Under the pieces are notes generated by a model. It did no database searches and had not been told where the DNA came from. It was given only the letters and a program-made list of their open reading frames with translations. Below are positions 49,966 to 57,890 of a stretch of 64,000 nucleotides of DNA, one piece after another. The stretch lies in the NCBI RefSeq assembly GCF_000685965.1, contig NZ_JMLE01000002.1:248001-312000 (forward strand), written 5' to 3'. Both the position numbers and the translations under genes were made by a program. Source of the DNA: Arthrobacter sp. UNC362MFTsu5.1. GTDB lineage: Bacteria; Actinomycetota; Actinomycetes; Actinomycetales; Micrococcaceae. Positions within the stretch are counted from its first letter, which is position 1. Each line of letters starts with the position of its first letter.

Positions 49966-51353
49966 TCCGCAGCCCTGGCCTCCACCAGGACCGGTTCCCG
50001 CGCTCCGGCGTCCTTGCGGATGGTGGCGCTGATGACGGCGGCAATGGTGCACATGGCGGCAGCGCCGAACCAGGCGTAGGTGTACTGGCCGGTGGCGTCA
50101 CGGATGGCGCCGGCGGCCAGTGCGGCGGCGGCCGCGCCGAGCTGGTGGGCGGCGAACACCCAGCCGAACACCACACTGCCGTCGGCGCCGAAGACCTGGC
50201 GGCAGATGGCGGCGGTGGGCGGAACGGTGGCCACCCAGTCCAGTCCGTAGATCACCACGAACACGATCATGCTGGGCTGGACCGTGGCGCTCAGCAGCAG
50301 CGGCAGCACCAGCAGTCCGATGCCGCGGAACTGGTAGTACACCGCCAGCAGGATCCGCGGGTTGAAGCGGTCTGTCAGCCAGCCGGAGGCGATGGTGCCC
50401 ACGATGTCGAAGATGCCGACGACGGCGAGCAGGCCCGCCGCGGTGGTCTCCGCCATGCCGTGATCGTGCGCGGACGGGATGAAGTGGGTGCCGATAAGCC
50501 CGTTGGTGGTGGCACCGCAGATCGCGAAGCCGGCCACCAGTGCCCAGAATGTCCGGACCTTGCTGGCGCGTTTGAGCACCTGGAGTGCGCGGATTGCCGC
50601 GTTCCCGGCGGGGGCTGCGGCTTCCCCCGGCACAGTTGAACCAGTCTCGGGTGAACCAGTCGCGGTTGACCCCGCCGCCGGTTCCGTGCCCTGTTCCGGG
50701 GCGGCGTCGGCGCCGTAGGGCAGCACACCGGCGTCGGCGGGTGAGTTCTTGAGGAATTTGAGCACCAGCGGCACCACCGCGAGGGCGCCGGCGGCGATGA
50801 GCAGTGATGCCTGCCGCCAGCCGGGATCCTGCGCGAGCATGGCGATGAAGGGCAGGAAGACCAGCTGCCCCGCGGCGCTGCCGGCCGTCAGGATGCCGAT
50901 CACCAGGCCGCGGCTCTTGCTGAACCAGGTGTTGGCGATGGTGGCGGCGAAGACCAGGGCCATGGACCCTGTGCCCAGTCCGATCAGCAGCCCCCAGGTC
51001 AGCAGGATCTGCCACGACTGGTTCACCAGCACGGTCAACGCACTGCCGGCGCCGATCAGCACCAGTGCCACAGAGGTCACGGCGCGGATGCCGAACCGTT
51101 CCATGAGCGCGGCGGCGAACGGCGCGGTGAGGCCGAACAGCACCAGGTTGATGCTGACGGCCGCGGACAGCACCGTGGTGGACCAGCCGAATTCGTTCTG
51201 CAGCGGCACCATCAGGACGCCGGGGGCCGCCCGGAAGCCGGCGGCGCCCACCAGTGCGAGGAACGCAACAGCGGCCACAATCCACGCCGGGTGCAGCTTG
51301 CGGCGTGTCCGTTTGCCGGGTGCGGGCTGCAGGGCTGTCTCGGGGGCGTTCAT
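49959..51353 (-). CDS. MFS transporter, OFA/monocarboxylate-like
   Basis: The 464-residue permease has twelve membrane segments and a central loop of about 60 Ala/Thr/Gly-rich residues. Landmarks are FGWSTTVLSAAVSINLVLFG, GLTAPFAAALMERFGIRAV, STWFSKSRGLVIG-type NTWFSKSRGLVIGILTAGSA, and GWLTDRFNPRILLAVYYQFR. This pattern fits the oxalate/formate antiporter-like or monocarboxylate group; the substrate is unknown. The start overlaps the HxlR stop by ATGA, so regulator and transporter form a unit. Confidence 0.9.
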   Translation of the reverse strand: MNAPETALQPAPGKRTRRKLHPAWIVAAVAFLALVGAAGFRAAPGVLMVPLQNEFGWSTTVLSAAVSINLVLFGLTAPFAAALMERFGIRAVTSVALVLIGAGSALTVLVNQSWQILLTWGLLIGLGTGSMALVFAATIANTWFSKSRGLVIGILTAGSAAGQLVFLPFIAMLAQDPGWRQASLLIAAGALAVVPLVLKFLKNSPADAGVLPYGADAAPEQGTEPAAGSTATGSPETGSTVPGEAAAPAGNAAIRALQVLKRASKVRTFWALVAGFAICGATTNGLIGTHFIPSAHDHGMAETTAAGLLAVVGIFDIVGTIASGWLTDRFNPRILLAVYYQFRGIGLLVLPLLLSATVQPSMIVFVVIYGLDWVATVPPTAAICRQVFGADGSVVFGWVFAAHQLGAAAAALAAGAIRDATGQYTYAWFGAAAMCTIAAVISATIRKDAGAREPVLVEARAAEH

Positions 51354-51883
51354 GCTGCGGGTCCGTTCTGTGAAAGTGCGTCGCGGGCGGGAGCCGGGGC
51401 GGCGGTGGCAAGGCGGACCGGCTCAGGCGTTCGGGTGAGGCTGTGCCAGCTGGTGTTTTCGGCCGTGAGCCGTTCGCCGCAGGCGGTGCAGCTGTCCGCG
51501 GAGGTGGTGCGCTGCCCGCACCTTGTGTGGATGACAAACATATGAGCCTGTTCGGACGGCGCCGGGAGGTGCTTTTCGGCCCAGATCACGACGGCGTTGA
51601 GCACCGGCAGGGCGTCCTCACCCTTCTCGGTGAGCACGTATTCCTGCCTGGTGCGGCCGCCGTCGTCGTACGGTTTGCGCTCCAGCAGCCCGGCGTCCAC
51701 CAGGCCCGCGAGGCGTTTGGTGAGCACGGAGTCGGCCACCATCAGCCGATTCTTCATGGCGTCGAAGCGGCCGTTGCCGAAGAAGACCTCGCGGAGCACC
51801 AGCATGCTCCAGGGGTCGCCAAGGATGTCCAGGCCGCGCGCCATGGCGCAGGTGCGCTGGGACCAGTCAGAACGGAGTGCCAT
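51350..51883 (-). CDS. HxlR-family regulator with C-terminal cysteine motif
   Basis: The 177-residue regulator has the HxlR winged helix (CAMARGLDILGDPWSMLVLR, EVFFGNGRFDAMKNRLMVAD, RLAGLVDAGLLERKPYDDGG, EYVLTEKGEDALPVL). The core family is about 110-120 residues; this one adds a tail with CGQRTTSADSCTACGERLTA, a possible zinc-ribbon half. It is first in a unit with the MFS gene and probably controls that gene through the palindrome at 51902-51916. Confidence 0.9.
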   Translation of the reverse strand: MALRSDWSQRTCAMARGLDILGDPWSMLVLREVFFGNGRFDAMKNRLMVADSVLTKRLAGLVDAGLLERKPYDDGGRTRQEYVLTEKGEDALPVLNAVVIWAEKHLPAPSEQAHMFVIHTRCGQRTTSADSCTACGERLTAENTSWHSLTRTPEPVRLATAAPAPARDALSQNGPAA

Positions 51884-51890
51884 GCAGGCA

Positions 51891-51896
51891 ACCGTA
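51891..51896 (-). promoter_or_regulatory. -10 element of the HxlR gene (leaderless)
   Basis: TACGGT on the minus strand ends 7 bases before the ATG at 51883. The palindrome at 51902-51916 then falls between the -10 and -35 positions. Confidence 0.45.
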
Positions 51897-51901
51897 GCTG
51901 A

Positions 51902-51916
51902 CTTTCTTGAAGAAAG
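51902..51916. promoter_or_regulatory. 15-base palindrome, probable HxlR operator
   Basis: CTTTCTTGAAGAAAG is a perfect 7+1+7 palindrome, 18 bases before the HxlR ATG and ending immediately before the stop of the upstream glycosyltransferase. A repressor bound here would block RNA polymerase at the promoter spacer. Confidence 0.6.
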
Positions 51917-53194
51917 CTAGGGTCGAGGGCGGAGCGCGGCCCTCGAGGGCCGGTATGCGAGCGCCCAGTAGGCAAGCATCGCGATGCCGCACACTACGCC
52001 CAGGCTGGACACGGTGAGTTGCCACTGCGTCTGCGGGTCCTTGCCCCATTCGGCGGCGCCGGCCCAGACGGCCAGGTTCTTTGGCGTCATGTAGAAGGCG
52101 ATGGTGGAAAAAACCACGATGACCCAGCCCGCAGTGCGCATCCTGCCGTTTCGTGAGGGCACGCGGTGCATCGCGAAAGCCATGCTGGGCAATGCAACAG
52201 CAACCCAGACCCAGTGGTGCGACCAGGAGACCGGGCTGATCAAGAGCATCAGGACAGCGGTGGCGGACACTGCAATGAAGTTCTCGTCAGCGTCCACGGC
52301 CCATTTGATGACCAGGCCGGCGAGAACCACCAGCGCCAGCGAGAGGCCCAGCCACACCAGGCTGGTCAGTGTCGAATCCGGCATGCCGATGTGCAGCAGC
52401 AGCCCCTTGACGGACAGGTTGTCCACGTATCCCGGACCGCCGATCCGCCCGGTGTCCGGCAGGATCTTGGTCCAGAAGGTGAGCGACGCATTCGGCAGCA
52501 CCGCCCAGGACAGCGCAATGGATCCGAAGAAGCCGGCGGCCATCCAGCCCAGCGCCTTGAAATCGCGGCGGACCAGGAAGTACAGGCCGAACGCCAGCGG
52601 GGTGAGCTTCACGCCGGCGGCCAGACCGATCAGCAGTCCTGCGGGCCAGCGGATTTCGCCCGCACGGGATTTCCCGTACAACGCGAAATCAGCCAGGATC
52701 ACGCCCATCAGGATGATGTTGATCTGGCCGAAGACAAACGTGTCCCGCCACGGGCCCAGGAGCAGAATGGCCCCGGTTCCCACCAGGGCGGTGGTCCTGA
52801 AACGGTAGTCCGCGAAGGCCGCGCGCCATGTCCTCATGCCGAAGTAGTGCCGGGCCAGCCAGCCGGCCACCACCGCGGCGCCGGCCAGGGCGGCACCGAT
52901 GAAGAGCATGCTGCTGGCGCCAAAGTCCATGGTGGCCAGGGCGGCAAAGAGCAGCGCGGCGAATGGCGGGTACGTAAACGGCAGCCCGTCCCGCGGTGCG
53001 TAGAGCTCGTTGACGCCGCCTTCGCCCGTTTCCAAAACGCGGCCGCCGCCGTAGTAGTAGACCTCGAAGTCGTTCATGAACGGCTTGTAATCCGTGTACA
53101 GGAACCATACGGCGATGGCCAGGGTCAGGGCGCCCGCCGCCGTCGCGAGCCAGCCGCGGGTGGTGGGCGATACGGCCCGAAGCGAGATGGTCAC
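51917..53194 (-). CDS. GT87-like (DUF2029) membrane mannosyltransferase, copy 2
   Basis: The 425-residue protein is a clear paralogue of the gene at 48392: FTYPPFAALLFAALATMDFG, GPWRDTFVFGQINIILMGVI, GLAAGVKLTPLAFGLYFLVR, ILPDTGRIGGPGYVDNLSVK and ISPVSWSHHWVWVAVALPSM match nearly position by position. It therefore probably uses polyprenol-phosphate mannose outside the membrane. It follows the cystathionine gamma-synthase gene with a 6-base gap. A start ATG at 53194 is used. Confidence 0.9.
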   Translation of the reverse strand: MTISLRAVSPTTRGWLATAAGALTLAIAVWFLYTDYKPFMNDFEVYYYGGGRVLETGEGGVNELYAPRDGLPFTYPPFAALLFAALATMDFGASSMLFIGAALAGAAVVAGWLARHYFGMRTWRAAFADYRFRTTALVGTGAILLLGPWRDTFVFGQINIILMGVILADFALYGKSRAGEIRWPAGLLIGLAAGVKLTPLAFGLYFLVRRDFKALGWMAAGFFGSIALSWAVLPNASLTFWTKILPDTGRIGGPGYVDNLSVKGLLLHIGMPDSTLTSLVWLGLSLALVVLAGLVIKWAVDADENFIAVSATAVLMLLISPVSWSHHWVWVAVALPSMAFAMHRVPSRNGRMRTAGWVIVVFSTIAFYMTPKNLAVWAGAAEWGKDPQTQWQLTVSSLGVVCGIAMLAYWALAYRPSRAALRPRP

Positions 53195-53200
53195 CGGCTG

Positions 53201-54373
53201 CTAGCTGCCCGTCCCGATGAAGGTGAAGGCGTGCTCCAGGTCCGCGATGAGGTCTTCCACGTCCTCGATGCCGCAGGAGAGCCGGATCAGGTTGACCGGA
53301 ACAGCCAGCTCGGTGCCCTTGACGGAGGCGTGCGTCATTTCGGAGGGGTAGTTCATGAGCGATTCGATGCCGCCGAGGGATTCGGCCAGGGTAAACACCG
53401 AGGTGTTCTCCGCGACTGTGCGGGCCGCGGCTTCGCCGCCCTTGAACTGCACGGAGATCATGCCGCCGAACTTCTTCATCTGCTTCTTCGCGAGCTCGTG
53501 GCCGGGGTGCGAGGGCAGGCCCGGGTAGAGCACAGCCTCCACTTCGGGACGCTCCAGCAGCCATTCGGCCACTGCCTGGGCGTTGTCGCTGTGCCGGTCC
53601 ATCCGGACGCCGAGGGTCTTGAGCCCGCGGGTGGTGAGGAAGGCGTCCATCGGGCCGGACACCGCACCAACGGCGAACTGGACGAAGCCGATCTTCTCGG
53701 CGAGCGTGGGGTCGTTGACGACGATCGCACCGCCGACTACGTCGGAGTGGCCGCCGATGTATTTGGTGGTGGAGTGCACCACGATGTCGGCGCCCAGCGC
53801 CAGCGGGGTCTGCAGGTAGGGGGAAGCGAAGGTGTTGTCCACCACCAGGAGGGCACCGGCGTCGTGCGCCAGCTTGGCCAGGGCAGCGATGTCGGTGATC
53901 TTCATCATCGGGTTGGACGGAGTCTCCACCCAGACGAGGCGGGTTTTGTTGGCCGCGACGGCTTTCGCGACGGCGTCGAGATCCGCCATGTCCACGGGCG
54001 TGTTGCCGATGCCCCATTCGCCCAGCACGCGGCTGATCAGGCGGTAGGTTCCGCCGTAGGCGTCGTTGCCCAGCACAATGTGGTCCCCGGGCCTCGTGAG
54101 GGCACGGATGAGGGAGTCCTCCGCGGCCAGGCCGGAGCTGAAGGAGTACGCGTGCGAGCCGCCTTCCAGCGCGGCCAGCTGCTCCTGCAGGGCGTCGCGG
54201 GTGGGGTTTCCGCCGCGGCCGTATTCGTAGCCGTCACGAAGCCCGCCGATCCCGTCCTGGGCATACGTGGAGCTGAAGTGCAGCGGCGGCACAACGGCGC
54301 CGGTCCGCGGCTCGAAGGCCTGGCCGGCGTGGACGGCGCGGGTGTTGAAACCTTGGTTTTCAGAAACAGACAT
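53201..54373 (-). CDS. metB: Cystathionine gamma-synthase
   Basis: The 390-residue PLP enzyme of the Cys/Met family joins O-acetyl- or O-succinyl-homoserine with cysteine, or performs gamma-elimination. It has FNTRAVHAGQAFEPRTGAVV, YEYGRGGNPTRDALQEQLAA, SFSSGLAAEDSLIRAL and the PLP lysine in HSTTKYIGGHSDVVGG. Cystathionine gamma-lyase shares these features, and with cystathionine beta-synthase next to it a lyase role in reverse transsulfuration is equally plausible. The ATG at 54373 follows AAAGGACCTTCA; an ATG at 54388 is too far from a site. Confidence 0.9.
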   Translation of the reverse strand: MSVSENQGFNTRAVHAGQAFEPRTGAVVPPLHFSSTYAQDGIGGLRDGYEYGRGGNPTRDALQEQLAALEGGSHAYSFSSGLAAEDSLIRALTRPGDHIVLGNDAYGGTYRLISRVLGEWGIGNTPVDMADLDAVAKAVAANKTRLVWVETPSNPMMKITDIAALAKLAHDAGALLVVDNTFASPYLQTPLALGADIVVHSTTKYIGGHSDVVGGAIVVNDPTLAEKIGFVQFAVGAVSGPMDAFLTTRGLKTLGVRMDRHSDNAQAVAEWLLERPEVEAVLYPGLPSHPGHELAKKQMKKFGGMISVQFKGGEAAARTVAENTSVFTLAESLGGIESLMNYPSEMTHASVKGTELAVPVNLIRLSCGIEDVEDLIADLEHAFTFIGTGS

Positions 54374-54397
54374 TGAAGGTCCTTTCATACGGTGACG

Positions 54398-54429
54398 GGG
54401 CTTGTCGAGTTCCGGGTTTCGACAGGCCC
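54398..54429. repeat. Hairpin between metB and cbs with TTTCGACAGG core
   Basis: GGGCTTGTCGA pairs with TCGACAGGCCC (10 of 11 plus one G-T pair) around a 10-base loop. The TTTCGACAGGC-type core recalls dispersed intergenic repeats of Micrococcales. It can also terminate the cbs transcript. Confidence 0.6.
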
Positions 54430-54441
54430 AAGCACCGGAAA

Positions 54442-55827
54442 TTAGTTGCTGAGGTAGGCGAGCAGGTCGTGGCGGGTCAGGATGCCCACGGGGGCGCCGA
54501 CGAAGGTGACCATCACGGTGTCGACGTCGGAGAGCAGTTCGCGGGCGGCGGAGATGGTCTCCAGGGACCCGATCACGGGCAGGCGCTCCCCCATGTGTTC
54601 GGAGATCTTGTCGGTCAGCTTCGCCTCGCCGCGGAACAGCTTGGAGGTCAGGCTCCGCTCGTCCACGGCGCCCAGCACTTCGCCCATGACCACCGGCGGC
54701 TCCTGGGACAGGACCGGGATGTGGGAGACGCCGAACTCGTTCATGATGTTGATGACGTCGCGGACGGTCTCGTTCGGGTGGATGTGCACCAGCGCCGGAA
54801 GTTCACCGGTCTTCGACTTGAGCACCTCGCCGACGGAGGCTTCCTCGCCGCCGGACAGGAAGCCGTAGGACCGCATCCACTGGTCGTTGAAGATCTTGGC
54901 GAGGTATCCGCGGCCCGAGTCGGGCAGGATGACCACTACCACGGCGTCCTCGGGCAGGTCCTTGGCCACTTGGAGGGCGGCCACTACGGCCATGCCTGAG
55001 GAACCGCCCACCAGCAGGCCTTCTTCGCGGGCCAGCCTGCGGGTCATCTCGAAGGACTCTGCGTCGCTGACGGCAATCACGGCGTCCGGGACGGCCTTGT
55101 CGTAGTTCGCCGGCCACATGTCCTCACCGACGCCCTCCACGAAGTAGGGGCGGCCGGTCCCGCCGGAGTAAACCGATCCTTCGGGGTCGGCACCGATGAT
55201 CCGGACGCGTCCGCCGTCTGCCTCGGCACGGTTGGCGGAAACCTCCTTCAGGTAGCGGCCGGTTCCGGTAATGGTGCCGCCGGTCCCGGCGCCGATCACG
55301 CAGTGCGTGACCCGGCCGTCGGTGTCGCGCCAGATTTCGGGACCGGTGGTCTCGTAGTGGCTGCCGGGCGCGGCAGGGTTGGAGAACTGGTCCGGCTTGT
55401 AGGCGCCGGGGATTTCGGTGACAAGGCGGTCCGAAACGCCGTAGTAGCTCTGCGGGCTGTCCGGGGCGACGGCGGTGGGCGTCACCACTACTTCGGCGCC
55501 GTAGGCCTGCAGGACGGCGCGCTTGTCCTCGCCCACCTTGTCCGGCACCACGAAGACGCACCGGTACCCCTTCTGCTGGGCCACAAGGGCGAGCCCGACG
55601 CCGGTGTTCCCCGAGGTGGGTTCAACGATGGTGCCGCCAGGGAGCAGCTTTCCGTCCCGTTCGGCCTCCTCGATCATCTTCGCCGCGATGCGGTCCTTGA
55701 TGGATCCGCCCGGGTTCAGGTATTCGACCTTCGCCAGGACGGTGGCTTTGATGCCGTCGGTGACGTGGTTGAGCTTGACGAGCGGCGTGTTGCCGATGAG
55801 GTCCAGGACGGACTGGGCGTACTTCAT
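54442..55827 (-). CDS. cbs: Cystathionine beta-synthase with CBS-domain pair
   Basis: The 461-residue PLP enzyme condenses serine and homocysteine to cystathionine. The catalytic half has IGNTPLVKLNHV, the PLP lysine in LNPGGSIKDRIAAKMI, the substrate loop VEPTSGNTGVGLALVAQ and GAGTGGTITGTGRYLKE. A Bateman pair of CBS domains (about residues 335-461; GELPALVHIHPNETVRDVIN and ETISAARELLSDVDTVMVTF) may sense adenosine ligands. The ATG at 55827 has a leaderless promoter; longer frames run into the tandem repeat. It is followed by metB, completing transsulfuration. Confidence 0.93.
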   Translation of the reverse strand: MKYAQSVLDLIGNTPLVKLNHVTDGIKATVLAKVEYLNPGGSIKDRIAAKMIEEAERDGKLLPGGTIVEPTSGNTGVGLALVAQQKGYRCVFVVPDKVGEDKRAVLQAYGAEVVVTPTAVAPDSPQSYYGVSDRLVTEIPGAYKPDQFSNPAAPGSHYETTGPEIWRDTDGRVTHCVIGAGTGGTITGTGRYLKEVSANRAEADGGRVRIIGADPEGSVYSGGTGRPYFVEGVGEDMWPANYDKAVPDAVIAVSDAESFEMTRRLAREEGLLVGGSSGMAVVAALQVAKDLPEDAVVVVILPDSGRGYLAKIFNDQWMRSYGFLSGGEEASVGEVLKSKTGELPALVHIHPNETVRDVINIMNEFGVSHIPVLSQEPPVVMGEVLGAVDERSLTSKLFRGEAKLTDKISEHMGERLPVIGSLETISAARELLSDVDTVMVTFVGAPVGILTRHDLLAYLSN

Positions 55828-55834
55828 AGGTACA

Positions 55835-55840
55835 AAGTTA
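55835..55840 (-). promoter_or_regulatory. -10 element of cbs (leaderless)
   Basis: TAACTT on the minus strand ends 7 bases before the ATG at 55827. Confidence 0.5.
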
Positions 55841-55884
55841 CCGTCTCGGGACCGCTGCACCCGTTTTGGCTCCCGGCCGCACCC

Positions 55885-55981
55885 CTGAGCGGCAGTGCAC
55901 GGGAGCGCGCCTGAGCGGCGGTGCGCAGGAGTGCGCCCGAGCGGCAGTGCGCGGGAGCGCGCCTGAGCGGCGGTGCACGCG
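55885..55981. repeat. 26-base tandem repeat, 3.7 copies
   Basis: Units begin at 55885, 55911, 55937 and 55963 (last one partial); each starts CTGAGCGGC or CCGAGCGGC and ends in a GCGC-rich tail. Differences alternate between copies (GCAGTG, GCGGTG), suggesting duplication of a two-unit block. The repeat fills the gap between cbs and the divergent transporter gene. Confidence 0.9.
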
Positions 55982-56011
55982 CTCGGCAGGCGAGGGTGGG
56001 ACGATGGGGCA

Positions 56012-57199
56012 GTGCATCGGTTTGCGTGGCTGACAAAAATCAAGAGTTACCTCCTGCCGGGAGCCACGCTCGCGGCAGGCATAGCCGCCCTTGCCGTGGG
56101 TGCCCTCCCAGAGCCTGCCTTCGCTGAACTGGCGGACCGCACCGTTCCCATCCTGTCCTTCGTGCTGGCAATGTCACTCGTCACCGAACTCCTGGACGAG
56201 GCCGGCCTGTTCCGGGTGGTGACGGACCGTCTGGCTGCCCTGGGCCGCGGCCGCGTTTTCATCCTGTGGCTCCTGGTTATTGCGGTGGCCACTGTCTCCA
56301 CTGTGTTCCTGTCCCTGGACACCACGGCGGTGCTGGTGACTCCGGTGGTGGTGCTCCTGGCTGTCCACGCCCGGATTCCGCCCCTGCCGTTCGCCCTGAC
56401 CAGCATCTGGCTGGCCAACACGGCCTCCCTGCTGCTTCCGGTGTCCAACCTGACCAATCTGCTGGCCCAGGACAGGCTCGGACTCAGCCCCCTGGGATTC
56501 GCCGGCCTTGTCTGGGCCCCTGCCGTGGTGGGACTGCTGGTTCCCCTCGCCCTGTTGTGGCTGGCATTCCGCAAGGACCTGCGCGGAAGGTACGGGCCGC
56601 AGCCGGTTCACCGTGTCCGGGACCGCGGCCTGCTGCTGTCCGCTGCTGCCACGGTGCTGGTGCTGCTGCCCGCACTGGTGTCCGGAGTGCCGGTGCAGTA
56701 CCCCGCCATGGCGGCCGCGGCCTTCCTCCTGGCAGTCTTCCTGCGGCGACGCCCTTCCGCGCTGCGGTGGTCCATGGTTCCGTGGCGTCCGCTGATGCTG
56801 ACGGTGGGCCTGTTCATGCTCGTGGAGGCACTCCACGCCAATGGCCTGACAGAACTCCTGGCGGGGGCGGCCGGATCGGGCGACAGCCTGCCCGCCCTCC
56901 TGCAGCTGGCCGGACTGGGCGCGGGTGCCGCCAACGCGGCGAACAACCTCCCCGCCTACCTGGCCCTGGAACCGGTGGCGGGATCGCCTGTGCGGCTCGC
57001 CGCCCTGCTCATCGGCGTAAACCTCGGCCCGCTGGTCAGTCCGTGGGCGTCCCTGGCGACGTTGCTCTGGCACGAGCGGCTCCGGGCGCTGAACGTCCGG
57101 ATCAAATGGGGTGGATTCGCGCTCGCAGGCCTGGTAGCCGTGGCGCTGACGGTTCCCTTGGCTGTCGTGGCGCTGTGGACGGTCTCAGGCATGCACTGA
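56012..57199 (+). CDS. ArsB/SLC13-type (ion transporter superfamily) permease
   Basis: The 395-residue protein has about ten to eleven membrane segments and belongs to the IT superfamily: VFLSLDTTAVLVTPVVVLLA and SIWLANTASLLLPVSNLTNL carry the hairpin motifs (TTAVLVTP, NTASLLLPVSNLTN) seen in ArsB and SLC13 proteins, repeated in the second half as GAANAANNLPAYLALE. Arsenite, dicarboxylates or other anions are possible; no ars genes are nearby. The GTG at 56012 (MHRFAWLTK) is taken; the frame is open to 55973 through the repeat. Confidence 0.84.
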   Translation: MHRFAWLTKIKSYLLPGATLAAGIAALAVGALPEPAFAELADRTVPILSFVLAMSLVTELLDEAGLFRVVTDRLAALGRGRVFILWLLVIAVATVSTVFLSLDTTAVLVTPVVVLLAVHARIPPLPFALTSIWLANTASLLLPVSNLTNLLAQDRLGLSPLGFAGLVWAPAVVGLLVPLALLWLAFRKDLRGRYGPQPVHRVRDRGLLLSAAATVLVLLPALVSGVPVQYPAMAAAAFLLAVFLRRRPSALRWSMVPWRPLMLTVGLFMLVEALHANGLTELLAGAAGSGDSLPALLQLAGLGAGAANAANNLPAYLALEPVAGSPVRLAALLIGVNLGPLVSPWASLATLLWHERLRALNVRIKWGGFALAGLVAVALTVPLAVVALWTVSGMH

Positions 57200-57241
57200 G
57201 GGCATGCCTGACGGGCATGCCCCACGGGATGCGCTGAGGCG

Positions 57242-57682
57242 CTACGCTCCGATGTCGTTCGCTGCGGCGTCGGAGCTGCCGGCAGGATTGGAACCGGGTT
57301 CGGCGTTCTGCCACAGGCCCACGATGTTGCCTTCGCTGTCTTTGAAATACGCGTTCCATCCCATGCCCGGAACCTCCATTTTGCCCCGGTGGACCGCACC
57401 GCCCAGGGCCGCGATCTTCTCCAGCGCCGCGTCAATGTCCTCGACGTCAACAGTGACAACCGGGGCGGTCAGGTCCCCGCGCCTGAACAGCCCGCCGTTG
57501 ATGGACCCGGGAACAGTGGGCCTGCCCGTTTCGTCCATCGGCGTTGTCGTCGCAAGGCTGTATTCCATTTCGGGCATGACCTGAAATTCCCACCCGAAAG
57601 CGGATGTGTAGAAGTCCCGTGCGCGGTTTTCGTCGTCCGCGGGGATCTCGAAGTGCACCACTCCTCCGGCCACTGTTCTCAC
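57242..57682 (-). CDS. VOC-family (glyoxalase-like) protein
   Basis: The 146-residue protein has two beta-alpha-beta-beta-beta units: VVHFEIPADDENRARDFYTS with GWEFQVMPEMEYSLATTTPM, then VVTVDVEDIDAALEKIAALG with MGWNAYFKDSEGNIVGLWQN. The His and Glu positions typical of metal-binding VOC proteins are present (VHFEI, GNIVGLW lacks a second His). Substrate unknown. Several GTG codons are possible starts; 57682 is chosen because GGAATACCAG precedes it. The longer frame upstream is translated from the 15-base repeat and is not believed. Confidence 0.82.
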   Translation of the reverse strand: MRTVAGGVVHFEIPADDENRARDFYTSAFGWEFQVMPEMEYSLATTTPMDETGRPTVPGSINGGLFRRGDLTAPVVTVDVEDIDAALEKIAALGGAVHRGKMEVPGMGWNAYFKDSEGNIVGLWQNAEPGSNPAGSSDAAANDIGA

Positions 57683-57791
57683 CTGGTATTCCACAGTCCG
57701 GCCCCACAGGGCCAGGCGCGGGCGGTCCGCGCCACAACTGGAGTCTAGGCCCGGGCACACCTGCCGGGCAGGGCCGTTTGGCCTTGCCCGT

Positions 57792-57836
57792 TTCCGGCAC
57801 TGCTGATTCCGGCACTGCTGATTCCGGCACTGCTGT
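57792..57836. repeat. Three tandem 15-base repeats plus degenerate copies
   Basis: TTCCGGCACTGCTGA occurs at 57792, 57807 and 57822 (last base changed in the third). Two more diverged units, TTTTCCGGCGCTGCGG-like, follow to about 57863. They lie in the gap before the AlkA-type gene. Confidence 0.85.
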
Positions 57837-57890
57837 TTTCCGGCGCTGCGGTTTTCCGGCGCTGTCAGCCTCGCGTGGGACGATTGTTCA

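Noticed and set aside
55885-55981. Possible CRISPR array
   Set aside because: The repeats are directly adjacent without unique spacers, and no cas genes are present.
54442-56043. Longer cbs starting at 56043
   Set aside because: The extra N-terminus is translated from the 26-base tandem repeat and has no homology; ATG 55827 matches the normal enzyme start and has a promoter.
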